Part shown: positions 8,012 through 16,328 of the stretch, one piece after another
How positions within the stretch are numbered: the first letter of the stretch is position 1
How the letters are laid out: each line of letters begins with the position of its first letter
NCBI GenBank assembly: GCA_036489495.1
Contig: DASXFR010000099.1
Coordinates: 1-33,967, forward strand
DNA from: DASZIT01 sp036489495
GTDB taxonomy: Bacteria; Actinomycetota; Acidimicrobiia; Acidimicrobiales; RAAP-2
Direction of reading: 5' to 3'
DNA: 33,967 nucleotides
Position numbers and translations under genes: made by a program
Notes under the pieces: generated by a model
The model's database searches: none
What the model was told of the DNA's origin: nothing
The model's input: only the letters and a program-made list of their open reading frames with translations

Positions 8012-9165
8012 GAATCGTTGATGCCATCGGTCACGCCTTGACGGTGGCGGGTGGAATGACCTGGCAGATCCTCTGGTCGTTGGTCTTGGGATTTGTCTTG
8101 ACGGCGATCGTCCAGGCGCTGGTGCGCAGGAGCACCGTCGAACGGCTGTTAGGCAACGACTCGCCCAAGACGCTCGGAGTCGCGACCGGGCTGGGTATCG
8201 CCAGCTCGTCGTGCTCCTATGCCGCGGTGGCGTTGGCCCGGGGCCTCTTCCGAAAAGGAGCCAACTTCACCGCGGTGATGGTGTTCGAGATCGCCTCTAC
8301 CAACCTGGTGATCGAGCTCGGGATCATCATGGCGCTGCTGCTCGGTTGGCAATTCACCGCCGCCGAGTTCGTCGGGGGCCCGATCATGATCGTCGCCATT
8401 GCCGTCCTTTTCCGATTGTTTCTCCGGCAGCGGCTCGTCGACGCGGCCAAACACCAAGCCGATCGAGCACTGGCCGGATCCATGGAGGGTCACGCGGCGA
8501 TGGACATGAGCGTGAAGGCCGATGGGAGTCTTGGCTCTCGCCTGGCGTCAGGTGAAGGTTTCACTGCGGTCTCCCACATCTTCGTGATGGAATGGGCCGC
8601 GGTGTTGCGCGACATCGTCGGCGGGCTGCTCATCGCCGGTGCCCTGGGTGCCTGGGTGCCCAACCGCTTTTGGCAAGGCCTGTTCTCCACCGGCCATCCG
8701 CTGCTGGCCAATATCACCGGTCCGCTGATCGGACCGGTGATCTCCATCTTCTCCTTCGTCTGTTCGATCGGGAATGTCCCGCTGGCCGCCGTCCTCTGGA
8801 ACGGCGGAATCAGCTTCGGCGGGGTCATCAGCTTCATCTTTGCCGACCTGATCATCTTGCCCATCCTGATCATTTACAAGAAGTACTACGGGACGAAGAC
8901 GATGTTGTTCATTCTGGCGACCTTCTACGCCACCATGGCCATCGCCGGCTACGCCGTCGAGCTCATCTTCGGCCCCGCCGGTTTGGTACCGGGAACCCGT
9001 AATGCCAAGGTGCTCAATCCGACCATTAGTTGGGACTACACGACCTACCTCAACATCATCTTCATTGTGGCCGCCGGCGCGCTGCTCTGGCGGTTCTTCC
9101 GTACCGGAGGAGCCATGATGCTCAAGATGATGGATGGCACTCCCGAACCCGCCGAAATTGACTAG
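8008..9165 (+). CDS. Integral membrane permease, ArsP/DUF318 (UPF0718) type, under CsoR control
   Basis: The 385-residue protein has about eight to nine hydrophobic segments in two halves joined by a polar loop. The signature motifs are 'ASSSCSYAAVALARGLF' (Cys69) in the first half and 'FSFVCSIGNVPLAA' (Cys252) in the second; each half ends an inverted-topology repeat as in DUF318 permeases, some of which export methylated arsenicals. The loop contains 'SMEGHAAMDMSV' (158-169), whose Met and His residues could bind a soft metal. Location across from csoR and its palindrome suggests metal-induced expression and export of copper or another thiophilic metal; the substrate is inference. The ATG at 8008 has no clear Shine-Dalgarno site, in line with coupling to the upstream short ORF. 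The stop overlaps the stop of the convergent next gene. Confidence 0.8.
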   Translation: MRIVDAIGHALTVAGGMTWQILWSLVLGFVLTAIVQALVRRSTVERLLGNDSPKTLGVATGLGIASSSCSYAAVALARGLFRKGANFTAVMVFEIASTNLVIELGIIMALLLGWQFTAAEFVGGPIMIVAIAVLFRLFLRQRLVDAAKHQADRALAGSMEGHAAMDMSVKADGSLGSRLASGEGFTAVSHIFVMEWAAVLRDIVGGLLIAGALGAWVPNRFWQGLFSTGHPLLANITGPLIGPVISIFSFVCSIGNVPLAAVLWNGGISFGGVISFIFADLIILPILIIYKKYYGTKTMLFILATFYATMAIAGYAVELIFGPAGLVPGTRNAKVLNPTISWDYTTYLNIIFIVAAGALLWRFFRTGGAMMLKMMDGTPEPAEID

Positions 9166-9623
9166 ATCCCGGACGCGCCCAACTCCTGGGCAACGGCTTG
9201 CAGGGTCTGCTTGTAGACCCGGGGTGCTTCGAATTCCCAGATCGTCCCGTCGGTATGGCAAACGGTCATGCGAGATAGCGCGATGCCGCCGTCGAAGTCG
9301 ACCCTTGCGATATCCGCGCGGGGTACCGTGATGAGGACTTCGTCAACGATCTTCGCCTTTAACGCCCCTGGCTTGGCGCGAATCAGTGCAATCTCCGTTC
9401 CGGTCACGGCAAGATATCCGACGTTGCCAATGGGTGGCCGACCGGATGAGTCTGATCGACCCGTTTGAATGGCTGAGGTTGCGGCCCCGACCGTCGCTCC
9501 GACCACGCCTCCCACCGCGCCTCCCGCAATTCGGGCGTTCATCTTCTTTGTCGTGCCTTTGGGCTTGACAAAGCTGCCGGCTATCTCGGGTTCTCCCAGT
9601 AGCTGCGAAACGTCTGACCCCAT
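9162..9623 (-). CDS. Uncharacterised protein with glycine-zipper segment and PH-like C-terminal region
   Basis: The 153-residue product is not one I recognise by name. Residues about 25-50 form a small-residue helix ('ARIAGGAVGGVVGATVGAA') like a glycine zipper that may insert in or lie on a membrane. Residues about 65-150 read as a beta-rich region followed by an amphipathic helix ('VYKQTLQAVAQELGA'), resembling a bacterial PH-like domain. The ATG at 9623 is preceded by AAGGGAGA at good spacing; a longer frame to 9827 has no support. Its stop and that of the convergent permease share the CTAG at 9162-9165. No operon partner is present. Confidence 0.6.
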   Translation of the reverse strand: MGSDVSQLLGEPEIAGSFVKPKGTTKKMNARIAGGAVGGVVGATVGAATSAIQTGRSDSSGRPPIGNVGYLAVTGTEIALIRAKPGALKAKIVDEVLITVPRADIARVDFDGGIALSRMTVCHTDGTIWEFEAPRVYKQTLQAVAQELGASGI

Positions 9624-9995
9624 GTTGTCTCCCTTTCCCTCGCATAACGTGACTGCCCAGTACCCGTTGGTCTGACTCTTTGACGAGCGACCCTTTCTGC
9701 CCCGATGCGAGGGAATCCCTACCGACGGCAGGAGGATATACCTCCCGAACGAGGCTCGCTTTGAAGGCGACCGCTCGATCGAGTCGCTTGAACCGCGGGC
9801 TTTGCGAATTGCGACCGAGGTTGTCACCGGAGTGTTCTGATCTTCATCGCGTCTGGAATGACCGAGGCAGGCTCAGGCGAGAGGTCACAGGTGATCCCAG
9901 GCCGAAGGATGCCGCCGGGCGCTTGTCGGCCCCGGTCAACGGGTCGGTGAGGATGGAGGATGACGGCGAAAGCCCGTGGGGGTAAGTTCGAGGCT
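9624..9995. other. Intergenic region between divergent genes, no convincing gene
   Basis: About 370 bp separate two divergently read genes and should carry both promoters. A GGAGG-ATATA-CCTCC inverted repeat lies at 9731-9745. An ATG at 9960, in frame with the next gene, is a possible alternative start. The plus-strand ORF that could be drawn here has no family resemblance. Confidence 0.4.
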
Positions 9996-10472
9996 ATGAG
10001 TTTTTCCGAGAGTCAGGTCGCCCAGCACGCCAACGGAAAGCCGGCGACGGATGCATCGCCGATCCGCGTGGTGCGGCAATTCCTGGAGGCCCTGGCCGCT
10101 GGGGACCTCGACGGAGCCACCGATCTGCTGGCGCCGGACGTTGAGTACATCAACGTGTCCATGCCGACGATCCGCGGCCGGGACCGCGTTCGTAGGGTGC
10201 TGGGGGCGGCGATGGGATTGCCGGGAGCCGGGTTCGAGGTCTACTTCCATGCCATATCCAGTGACCATGGTGCCGTCCTCACCGAGCGGACGGACGTGCT
10301 CACCTGGGGTGGGCTGCGCATGCAGTTTTGGGTCTGCGGCCGGTTCGACGTCCGGGACGGCGAAATCGTGTTGTGGAAGGACTACTTCGACTGGGCCAAC
10401 CTCACCATCGCGATGCTCCGCGGCCTGGTGGGGCTGGTCATCCCGGCGGTCCGGGCCAAGCCGCCAGCCTGA
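9996..10472 (+). CDS. Limonene-1,2-epoxide hydrolase/SnoaL-like protein
   Basis: The 158-residue protein has the cone-shaped alpha+beta barrel pattern of the NTF2/SnoaL superfamily: 'VVRQFLEALAAGDLDGATDLLAPDVEYINV' then alternating strands. 'TERTDVL' and 'LWKDYFDW' supply the Arg-Asp and Asp expected of limonene-epoxide hydrolases, which open epoxides with a water activated by an Asp-Arg-Asp triad. The ATG at 9996 fits the family's usual N-terminus; the ATG at 9960 would add 12 residues and cannot be excluded. The C-terminus has an extra hydrophobic helix ('MLRGLVGLVIPAV'). It stands alone, convergent with the VOC pair. A steroid-isomerase-like or non-enzymatic NTF2 protein is the alternative. 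Confidence 0.75.
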   Translation: MSFSESQVAQHANGKPATDASPIRVVRQFLEALAAGDLDGATDLLAPDVEYINVSMPTIRGRDRVRRVLGAAMGLPGAGFEVYFHAISSDHGAVLTERTDVLTWGGLRMQFWVCGRFDVRDGEIVLWKDYFDWANLTIAMLRGLVGLVIPAVRAKPPA

Positions 10473-10490
10473 GTCAATGTGGGGCCGGGG

Positions 10491-10865
10491 TCACGGCTCC
10501 TGATCGGGATCCTGCTGGATCTCGATGGTGTGTCCGGTCGGATCGACGAACCAGATCTGTACGACCCGACCCTGGCCCCCTCGTTTGTAGGCAATGCCCC
10601 GCGCATCGAGCTCGCGGATTGCCGCGTCGATGTCGTCGACCCCGAAGCACTCATGGGGGCCCGTCGGCCGGATGGTGTCTGAACCCGCGGGGGCGTCGAC
10701 CAGATGAATCTGGGCATCGCCGACGCGGAACCAATGGCCGCCGACTCCGGGGATCTCCGGCCGGCTGGCGTCTTCCAACCCGAGCAGTGATCGGTAGAAC
10801 TCGACCGACGAGCCGAGCGAGCCCTCGATGTTGACACTGTGATGCAGAATTCTGGTTACTTTCAT
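10491..10865 (-). CDS. VOC (glyoxalase/bleomycin-resistance/dioxygenase) family protein
   Basis: One vicinal-oxygen-chelate module of 124 residues. It starts 'ILHHSVNIEGSLGSSVEFYRSLLGLE' with a metal-ligand-like His, has 'GDAQIHLVD' mid-domain, and ends 'VWFVDPTGHTIEIQQ' style with the terminal Glu. VOC proteins are metal-dependent lyases, isomerases, dioxygenases or binding proteins, and dimerise. Its ATG overlaps the stop of the upstream VOC gene (ATGA), so the two are translated together and may form a heterodimer or act in sequence. The substrate cannot be read from the sequence. Confidence 0.8.
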   Translation of the reverse strand: MKVTRILHHSVNIEGSLGSSVEFYRSLLGLEDASRPEIPGVGGHWFRVGDAQIHLVDAPAGSDTIRPTGPHECFGVDDIDAAIRELDARGIAYKRGGQGRVVQIWFVDPTGHTIEIQQDPDQEP

Positions 10866-11254
10866 GGATCCTGAGCCTTTGGGTCGTCGAGCTGCTCCAT
10901 GAACTCGAGTCGAATGTTGCCGGGCGCATTCACAAAGGCGATGCGACGGCGCCCGAACGGACCCGACACCTCGGCGGGGCCCCAGATGACCGCGTGCCCC
11001 TCGAGTTCGCGGTCGAGGTCGTCGGTGAACAGGGCTGGGTGCAGGAAGCAGTCAGGGTCCAATTCGACTTCGTCTTCGTAGATGGCTCGGGTGAAAAGGG
11101 TGATCTCCAGCTGGCCTACGGTCACGTCCGCCCGCTCGCCGCCGCCCCACTCGATCCGATCGCGCACCGTCGAGCCCATGCCCTGGTAGAAGGCGATCGC
11201 CTCGTCGAGGTCACTGACCTTGATGGCGAGATTGGCGACTCCAACGACGGTCAC
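10862..11254 (-). CDS. VOC family protein, first of a coupled pair
   Basis: The product of about 130 residues opens 'VGVANLAIKVSDLDEAIAFYQGMG' and closes 'RRIAFVNAPGNIRLEFMEQL', both typical VOC half-barrel borders. The GTG at 11254 is chosen because AAGGATGG precedes it and the VOC fold begins directly; the 34-residue extension to 11356 runs into the upstream gene and is Pro/Arg-rich. The first ligand position is Asn ('VANLAI') rather than His, so metal binding may differ from its partner. It follows the Gfo/Idh/MocA gene by 10 bp and overlaps the next VOC gene by 4 bp, forming a three-gene operon. Confidence 0.78.
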   Translation of the reverse strand: MTVVGVANLAIKVSDLDEAIAFYQGMGSTVRDRIEWGGGERADVTVGQLEITLFTRAIYEDEVELDPDCFLHPALFTDDLDRELEGHAVIWGPAEVSGPFGRRRIAFVNAPGNIRLEFMEQLDDPKAQDP

Positions 11255-11264
11255 ATTCCCATCC

Positions 11265-12374
11265 TTACCATTCGGCCCAGCCGGTGGGGACCACCGAGCC
11301 GGTGATGGTGCGGGGATCCACCCTCGAGTTGGTGTTGCCGGCCTGGTAGACCGCAAAACAGAGTTGCAAGACCTTGATGGCGTCCTCGGCCGACATGTCC
11401 GGCTGGGTCCCGTTACGGAGGGCGTCGATGAAGTGAGCGGAGGACCGCCGGAATCCTGCGCCCCAATCGGTCTCGATGTCCTCGACTTCGGTCATCGACG
11501 GTCCAGCCTGGTCCCCGCGGTAGAGCATCAGGGGCGCCAGATCCAGCATCTCACCGGTGCAGCGGGTGACCCACACGAACCCCTCATCCCCTTGGACCTC
11601 GAAGAACTCATCGGCCCCGAAGTAGCTGGAGCGCATCCACATCTTCGGCGCGTAGGAAGCCTCCATCATCCCGAGCAGCCCGGGGTCTTCATATTCGAAG
11701 ATGGCGGCGCAAGGCTCGAAGAAGAAGTCCCGTCGCCGGACGGCCGCCTGCACGTTGACGATGTCCTGGTCGACCAGCCACAGGGCCATGGCGTACTTGT
11801 GGACCATGTCGTCGAACAGATGGCCACCCGGGCTCTGGGCGTTGAGCCGCCAGACATAACCGTCGGCCTCGAGTCCGGCCTGGAAGGCGGAGTCGGTCTG
11901 GCCGACAACCGTCTTGATCCGAATCGCGGTTGGTGTTCCGATTGCCCCTTCCCTGATCAATGCCTTGGCCTGCTCCAGCGGCGGGTAGTGGGCATAGCAC
12001 TCGCTCACCCGGAGGGTGAGCCCGGTCTCGATGGCTTTCTGTTCCATCTCCCGAGCGTCGTCGACGGTGTTGGCGATCGGCTTCTGTACCGACACGTGCT
12101 TGCCGGCCCCGAGGGCGGCCATCACGTGTTGGTGGTGGAGGTAGGTGGGGGTGAGGATCTCCACTGCGTCGATGGACTCGTCGGCGAGGAGGTCTTCTAC
12201 TCGACCATAGACGGCGGGTATTCCCCATTCCTTGGCCAAGCCTTCAGCTCGTTCGATGGTGGCGTCGCAGAGGGCCACGACGTCGCAGTTCGGATGATCC
12301 AGATATCCCTGAACGTTGAGCCGGGCGATGTTGCCCACCCCGATGACGCCGAGCCTGATCTGATCCGATCCCAT
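11265..12374 (-). CDS. Gfo/Idh/MocA family NAD(P)-dependent oxidoreductase
   Basis: About 369 residues with an N-terminal Rossmann fold ('IRLGVIGVGNIARLNVQGY'), 'TPTYLHHQHVMAALGAGKHVSVQKP', in which QKP replaces the usual EKP lysine motif but keeps the catalytic Lys and Pro, and a C-terminal substrate domain with 'GGHLFDDMVHKYAMALWL', where Asp and His match the usual catalytic pair. Family members oxidise or reduce sugars, inositols and related compounds. The ATG at 12374 is preferred because GGAAGG lies 7 bp upstream; an ATG at 12419 adds 15 residues without a ribosome site. It leads an operon with the two VOC genes, which suggests a small catabolic pathway of unknown substrate. Confidence 0.83.
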   Translation of the reverse strand: MGSDQIRLGVIGVGNIARLNVQGYLDHPNCDVVALCDATIERAEGLAKEWGIPAVYGRVEDLLADESIDAVEILTPTYLHHQHVMAALGAGKHVSVQKPIANTVDDAREMEQKAIETGLTLRVSECYAHYPPLEQAKALIREGAIGTPTAIRIKTVVGQTDSAFQAGLEADGYVWRLNAQSPGGHLFDDMVHKYAMALWLVDQDIVNVQAAVRRRDFFFEPCAAIFEYEDPGLLGMMEASYAPKMWMRSSYFGADEFFEVQGDEGFVWVTRCTGEMLDLAPLMLYRGDQAGPSMTEVEDIETDWGAGFRRSSAHFIDALRNGTQPDMSAEDAIKVLQLCFAVYQAGNTNSRVDPRTITGSVVPTGWAEW

Positions 12375-12479
12375 CCCGAGACCTTCCAACAACCGGGCGG
12401 TCGCCGTCAATACGGACATGACCGGGCCAAGGCGGTACGTGGCTGTGGTGCCGCGACCATCCGGATCAATGGCGCGCGT

Positions 12480-13094
12480 TTATCCGGACGGTTGTCGTTC
12501 CACCCGCCGGGAGATGGGGTCGAAGGCGTAGTACAGGGCGAGTGCGCCATGGAAGGCCAGGCACACGTAGGGGTTGAGGAAGGCGATTCCGGTGGCGATG
12601 GCGTAGAACAGCACCCCGGCGGTGAACAGGAGCGTCGCGACCCGCCGCTGCTCCTCAGGGAAGTCTGGATGAAGGAGGCGACGTCCGACTGAGGCGTGCA
12701 GCCACACCGCCGTCCAGGCGATGGCGTTCACGGTCAGAGCTGCGCTGTAGAAGACCGCGGCCGTCTTTTCGCCGCTATGGACCCGCAGCGCCTCGCCGAA
12801 GACGCCGGTCGGATAGGGGATGAAGACGACGGTCATCAGCAGGAACAGGTTGCGGTAGAACAACCCGCGATCGATGCGATCGAGATGGTTGAAGATCGTG
12901 TGGTGGTTCAACCACATGATGCCGATGACCACGAAGCTCACGACATAGGCGGCGAGGGAGGGCCAACGCTCCGCGAGTTGATTGCCGAGATGGTTGAAAT
13001 TGTGGTTGTCGGGTTGGGCGATGGTGAGGATCAGCAGGGTGATGGCGATGGCAAAGACGCCGTCGCTGAACGCCTCGACCCGGAGTTTGCTCAC
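12480..13094 (-). CDS. TMEM175-like (DUF1211) potassium channel family membrane protein
   Basis: The 204-residue protein begins 'RVEAFSDGVFAIAITLLIL', the RxxxFSDG signature of TMEM175-type channels, followed by about five more hydrophobic helices, giving the six-helix single-repeat form found in bacteria. These proteins assemble as tetramers and pass K+ or other monovalent cations. A conserved His-His in 'WLNHHTIFNHLDRID' lies at the end of the second or third helix, as in the family. It follows the iron-sulfur/globin fusion gene by 27 bp on the same strand and may be co-transcribed with it. The kdp K+ pump lies about 6 kb away, but nothing in sequence ties them together. Confidence 0.85.
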   Translation of the reverse strand: MSKLRVEAFSDGVFAIAITLLILTIAQPDNHNFNHLGNQLAERWPSLAAYVVSFVVIGIMWLNHHTIFNHLDRIDRGLFYRNLFLLMTVVFIPYPTGVFGEALRVHSGEKTAAVFYSAALTVNAIAWTAVWLHASVGRRLLHPDFPEEQRRVATLLFTAGVLFYAIATGIAFLNPYVCLAFHGALALYYAFDPISRRVERQPSG

Positions 13095-13121
13095 TGGCGT
13101 GTCATGTTGCCGCGGGCGCCA

Positions 13122-14987
13122 CTACGCCGGCATCCCGGACTCGACCCATCGCCGGAAGGCTGCCACCCGTTCGCTCGGCCAGGCGCCGTCGCAGGGCATC
13201 GATCCGTCGTCCAGCCGACGGAGGATTTCCTCACCGTGGTCCTTGACGCCTTGGTAGTCCCAAAGGTCGAAGGCAAAGGTCATCGACTGCCGGTCATGTC
13301 GCCGGAACAGCGACTTGATGTGATGTTCGAAGCTCACCGGCTCATCCGGGCCCGGCAACACCATGGGCAGATCATCGTCGGCCGCCGGCCCGAGTGCCGA
13401 GGCCCGGGAGCCTGGGGCTCCGGCCGCCGTGTGCCAGTCCCAGTGGGGCATGGGCATGTGCTCAGGTGGTTGGGCTCCGACTTGGGAGTTCTCCAGCGCC
13501 AGTCGGGAGCCCCATTCGATATAGGAACCGAACGTCGAGCGGAACTCCGGGTCGTTGGGCATGCCGGCCTCGACGGCCGACCGTTGGAGCAGCTCCACCC
13601 ATCTGGCTCGCTTCTCTTCGGTGATCTCCTTGCCAAGGTGCTGGGAGATCATTCGGGGATAGCCGCCGTAGGTCGCGCTGTAGGAACTCGGTCCTCCGAA
13701 GACCTCTCCGAGCCAGGCGGCGACTCGCTGAGGGTGGTCTGCCGACATGTCGGCAAACAGCGGTGCCAACAGCGGATCCTCGGGGACGTGCTTCTCATAG
13801 AACAGGCGGGTCATCCGGGTCAATGCCGGCAGTCCTCCGCACCACTCGTACACCGTCGGCTCCCGATCAGGATCCGGGACCGGATCGTGGAAGTCGACGT
13901 ACCAGTGCATGCCGCTGCAGAACGGTTTGTTCTGGGATTGCCCGCAGCGGCAGAGGGCGTAGTGCTCCCGGGACGAACCTTCGGCCCGAGGCTCGTCGTT
14001 TCCCTCCCCGTCGCTCATGGCGATGCCGCCGGTGATCCGGTACGGGCCGTCCTTGGTGACCTCGATGGCCGGCTCCCGGGTGTCGCCGTGGTCCACCTCT
14101 GTCCGGGCCTCGTGTCCATCGATGGCGAAACTCAGGGCCCCTGACGGGCAGTCCCGGACGGCGCGGATGATCTCATCCATTCGTCCCCCGCTGGGGGTGA
14201 CGAACGGATCGCTGCCCGCATGGAAGACGGTCGCCAGGCGGTCGGTGCAGTAGCCCGAGTGCTGGCAGATCCCCCGGTTGTCGAAGATCGTGACCTGTTG
14301 GCCGACATAGGTGTCCCGTCGATCGGGAACCCGGTCGGGGCTCTTGGCGGACCCGAACCCGACCCGGGCATGGCTTCCGTCGCAGAGCGGCTTCATCGAG
14401 GAGGCACCGCAGCGGCAGAGTGCCATCTGCGGGCGTTGCGGGATCTCCCCCCCGAGCCAGTCGGTCAGACCGGGCACATTGGTGACCAGATAGGGACCGT
14501 CGATTGCCGCCAGGATCTGCGGGCCCAATCCGGATTGGATCTCCGCCAGCTCCGCCAACCGGCTCGCCACGTCATCGGAGTCTCCTCGCCACGCGCTCAG
14601 GTCCTGGAGAGCGGCGGTGGCTTCCATCACCCGGGGGGAACTCCCGGCCAGCATCCGTAGCGCGGTTGCCTCCCGGGCGAGGGACCACAGCTCATCGGCC
14701 ACCCCGGCCATTCCGTCAACAGCGGCGAGTTGGGGCGGGCTGGGTGAACCCCCGGCATCGGCGGCCGGGGTGCCGATTGCCTCGCCGAGAGGCCGGATCA
14801 CTGAGTTCACCAGCCGGTTTCCGATCGCGGTGAGGAGCTCGGCGTCATCACCGGGCGGGGCCAGCAAGCCGCTCACCCGGCCGGACAATTCGACGGCCCG
14901 GGTGTGCAGCCGACCGATGGCGTTGGACACCTCACCACCCACCGGGGTCCGGTCGGCTGACTCGGCATCAGTGGGCGACGTCGTCAT
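13122..14987 (-). CDS. Multidomain CDGSH iron-sulfur / ferredoxin-like / CDGSH / truncated haemoglobin fusion protein
   Basis: The 621 residues divide as follows. Residues 1-185 are a helical, Ala-rich region I do not recognise. 188-210 is a CDGSH finger ('CRCGASSMKPLCDGSH': Cys191, Cys193, Cys202, His206). 228-290 is a divergent ferredoxin-like segment ('GICQHSGYC', Cys241/Cys247, and 'DCPSGALSF', Cys280). 343-365 is a second finger ('CRCGQSQNKPFCSGMH': Cys346, Cys348, Cys357, His361). 388-500 is a group II-like truncated globin with likely proximal His450 and Trp463. 551-621 is a C-terminal domain ending 'MPCDGAWPSERVAAFRRWVESGMP'. It could bind two [2Fe-2S] clusters, a third cluster and haem, so a redox or NO/O2-sensing role fits; the reaction is unknown. 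The ATG is preceded by GGAAGGG. No signal peptide is seen. Confidence 0.82.
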   Translation of the reverse strand: MTTSPTDAESADRTPVGGEVSNAIGRLHTRAVELSGRVSGLLAPPGDDAELLTAIGNRLVNSVIRPLGEAIGTPAADAGGSPSPPQLAAVDGMAGVADELWSLAREATALRMLAGSSPRVMEATAALQDLSAWRGDSDDVASRLAELAEIQSGLGPQILAAIDGPYLVTNVPGLTDWLGGEIPQRPQMALCRCGASSMKPLCDGSHARVGFGSAKSPDRVPDRRDTYVGQQVTIFDNRGICQHSGYCTDRLATVFHAGSDPFVTPSGGRMDEIIRAVRDCPSGALSFAIDGHEARTEVDHGDTREPAIEVTKDGPYRITGGIAMSDGEGNDEPRAEGSSREHYALCRCGQSQNKPFCSGMHWYVDFHDPVPDPDREPTVYEWCGGLPALTRMTRLFYEKHVPEDPLLAPLFADMSADHPQRVAAWLGEVFGGPSSYSATYGGYPRMISQHLGKEITEEKRARWVELLQRSAVEAGMPNDPEFRSTFGSYIEWGSRLALENSQVGAQPPEHMPMPHWDWHTAAGAPGSRASALGPAADDDLPMVLPGPDEPVSFEHHIKSLFRRHDRQSMTFAFDLWDYQGVKDHGEEILRRLDDGSMPCDGAWPSERVAAFRRWVESGMPA

Positions 14988-15072
14988 CCGGGTCCCTTCC
15001 TGCTCCTGATCGGACTGACTCTATTCGCCGTCGTCCCGAATGGATGCCATCGAGGATGGGTTCAGGCCGATG

Positions 15073-16311
15073 TCAGATTCCGACCTGATCCAGCCGGTCG
15101 GCCAGGAACGCCCGTTCGACGGCATTCTCGCTGAGGAGGAGGGCTTCTTGGTAGGCATCACGCGCCTCGCGGGTCCGGCCCAGCCGGCGGAGGAAGTCGG
15201 CCCGCGCCGAGGCCAGGTAGCTGTAGGTGGCGAGGAGCGGCTCGGTGGCCAGGGCATCGAGCGCCTCGAGCCCGGCGGCAGGTCCCTCGGCCAGGCCGAC
15301 GGCGACCGCGCGATTGAGGGCCACCACCGGCGACGGCCAGATGTCCACCAGCAGGTCGTAGAGCCCGACGATCTCCTGCCAATCGGTGGCGTCCCACGAC
15401 GGGGTTTCGGCGTGCACTGCGGCGATGGCGGCCATCAGCGCGAACCTTCCCGGCGGCCGTCGACCGAGCGCCTCTCGCACCAGCGGGATGCCTTCGCCGA
15501 TCTCCGAGCGGTCCCACCGGGAACGGTCCTGGTCGGCCAGCAGCACCAGCTGACCGCCGCCGTCGATCCGGGTGGCCCGCCGGGCGTCGGTCAGGAGGAT
15601 CAGGGCCAGCAGGCCGGCGACGTCGGCATCGTCAGGCAACAGGCGCCGAAGGATGCGGGCCAGGTCCAGCGACCGCTCCACCAGGTCCCGGCGGATGAGG
15701 TCGGCCCCGGCCGGCGCGGTGTGGCCGGTGCTGAAGAGCAGATGGACGACGGTGAGCACCGCGTCGATGCGGGAGGGAAGCTCATCGATGGGCGGCACCC
15801 GGTAGGGGATGCGGGCGGTGGCGATCTTCTTCTTGGCCCGGGTGATCCGGGCCGCCATCGTCGCTTCACTGACCAGGAACGCCCGGCCTACCTCGGCGGT
15901 GGTGAGACCACAGAGGAGCCGAAGGGTCAGCGCCACCTGCGCATCGGTGGCGATGGCCGGGTGGCAGCAAGTGAAGATCAGCCGAAGTCGGTCGTCGACG
16001 ATTTCGGGTGGGGCCAGGTCGCCGGGCTCGGGCGCCGCCACCTCTTCGACCAGCAGCGGCAGGGTCCGGTCCTGGGTGGAAGTGCGGCGGGCCACGTCGA
16101 TGGCCCGCCGCTTGGCCACGGTGGTCAGCCAGGCGCCGGGCTTCGACGGGATGCCGGTGGTGGACCAGGTCGCCAATGCCCGGGCGTAGGCATCCTGGAC
16201 GCACTCTTCGGCGACGTCGATGTTGCCGGTCACCCGCACCGTCGCGGCGAGCACGAAGCCCCACTCGCGACGGTGCGCGTCAGCCACCGCGGCCTCGACG
16301 GAGGCATCCAT
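15073..16311 (-). CDS. ECF42-type RNA polymerase sigma factor with TPR-like C-terminal extension
   Basis: The 412-residue protein has region 2 near residues 12-80 ('HRREWGFVLAATVRVTGNIDVAEECVQDAYARAL') and region 4 near 120-165 ('RLLCGLTTAEVGRAFLVSEATMAARITRAKKKI'). A long helical C-terminus (about 185-412) includes 'PVVALNRAVAVGLAEGPAAGLEALDAL', the DUF6596/TPR-like part. This length and the adjacent DGPF gene define group ECF42, in which the extension takes the place of a separate anti-sigma factor. It lies 17 bp after the DGPF stop with no clear ribosome site, so translation probably depends on the upstream gene. Expected to direct transcription from the ECF42-type promoter before the DGPF gene. 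The inducing signal is unknown. Confidence 0.88.
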   Translation of the reverse strand: MDASVEAAVADAHRREWGFVLAATVRVTGNIDVAEECVQDAYARALATWSTTGIPSKPGAWLTTVAKRRAIDVARRTSTQDRTLPLLVEEVAAPEPGDLAPPEIVDDRLRLIFTCCHPAIATDAQVALTLRLLCGLTTAEVGRAFLVSEATMAARITRAKKKIATARIPYRVPPIDELPSRIDAVLTVVHLLFSTGHTAPAGADLIRRDLVERSLDLARILRRLLPDDADVAGLLALILLTDARRATRIDGGGQLVLLADQDRSRWDRSEIGEGIPLVREALGRRPPGRFALMAAIAAVHAETPSWDATDWQEIVGLYDLLVDIWPSPVVALNRAVAVGLAEGPAAGLEALDALATEPLLATYSYLASARADFLRRLGRTREARDAYQEALLLSENAVERAFLADRLDQVGI

Positions 16312-16328
16312 GTGATGCCGGGTGTGGT

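Noticed and set aside
9731..9745. GGAGG-ATATA-CCTCC inverted repeat as an operator
   Set aside because: Short arms that resemble ribosome-site sequence, with no promoter or regulator gene nearby; mentioned but not called.
11220..12692. 490-residue plus-strand ORF
   Set aside because: Antisense to the Gfo/Idh/MocA and TMEM175-type genes, which carry conserved motifs.
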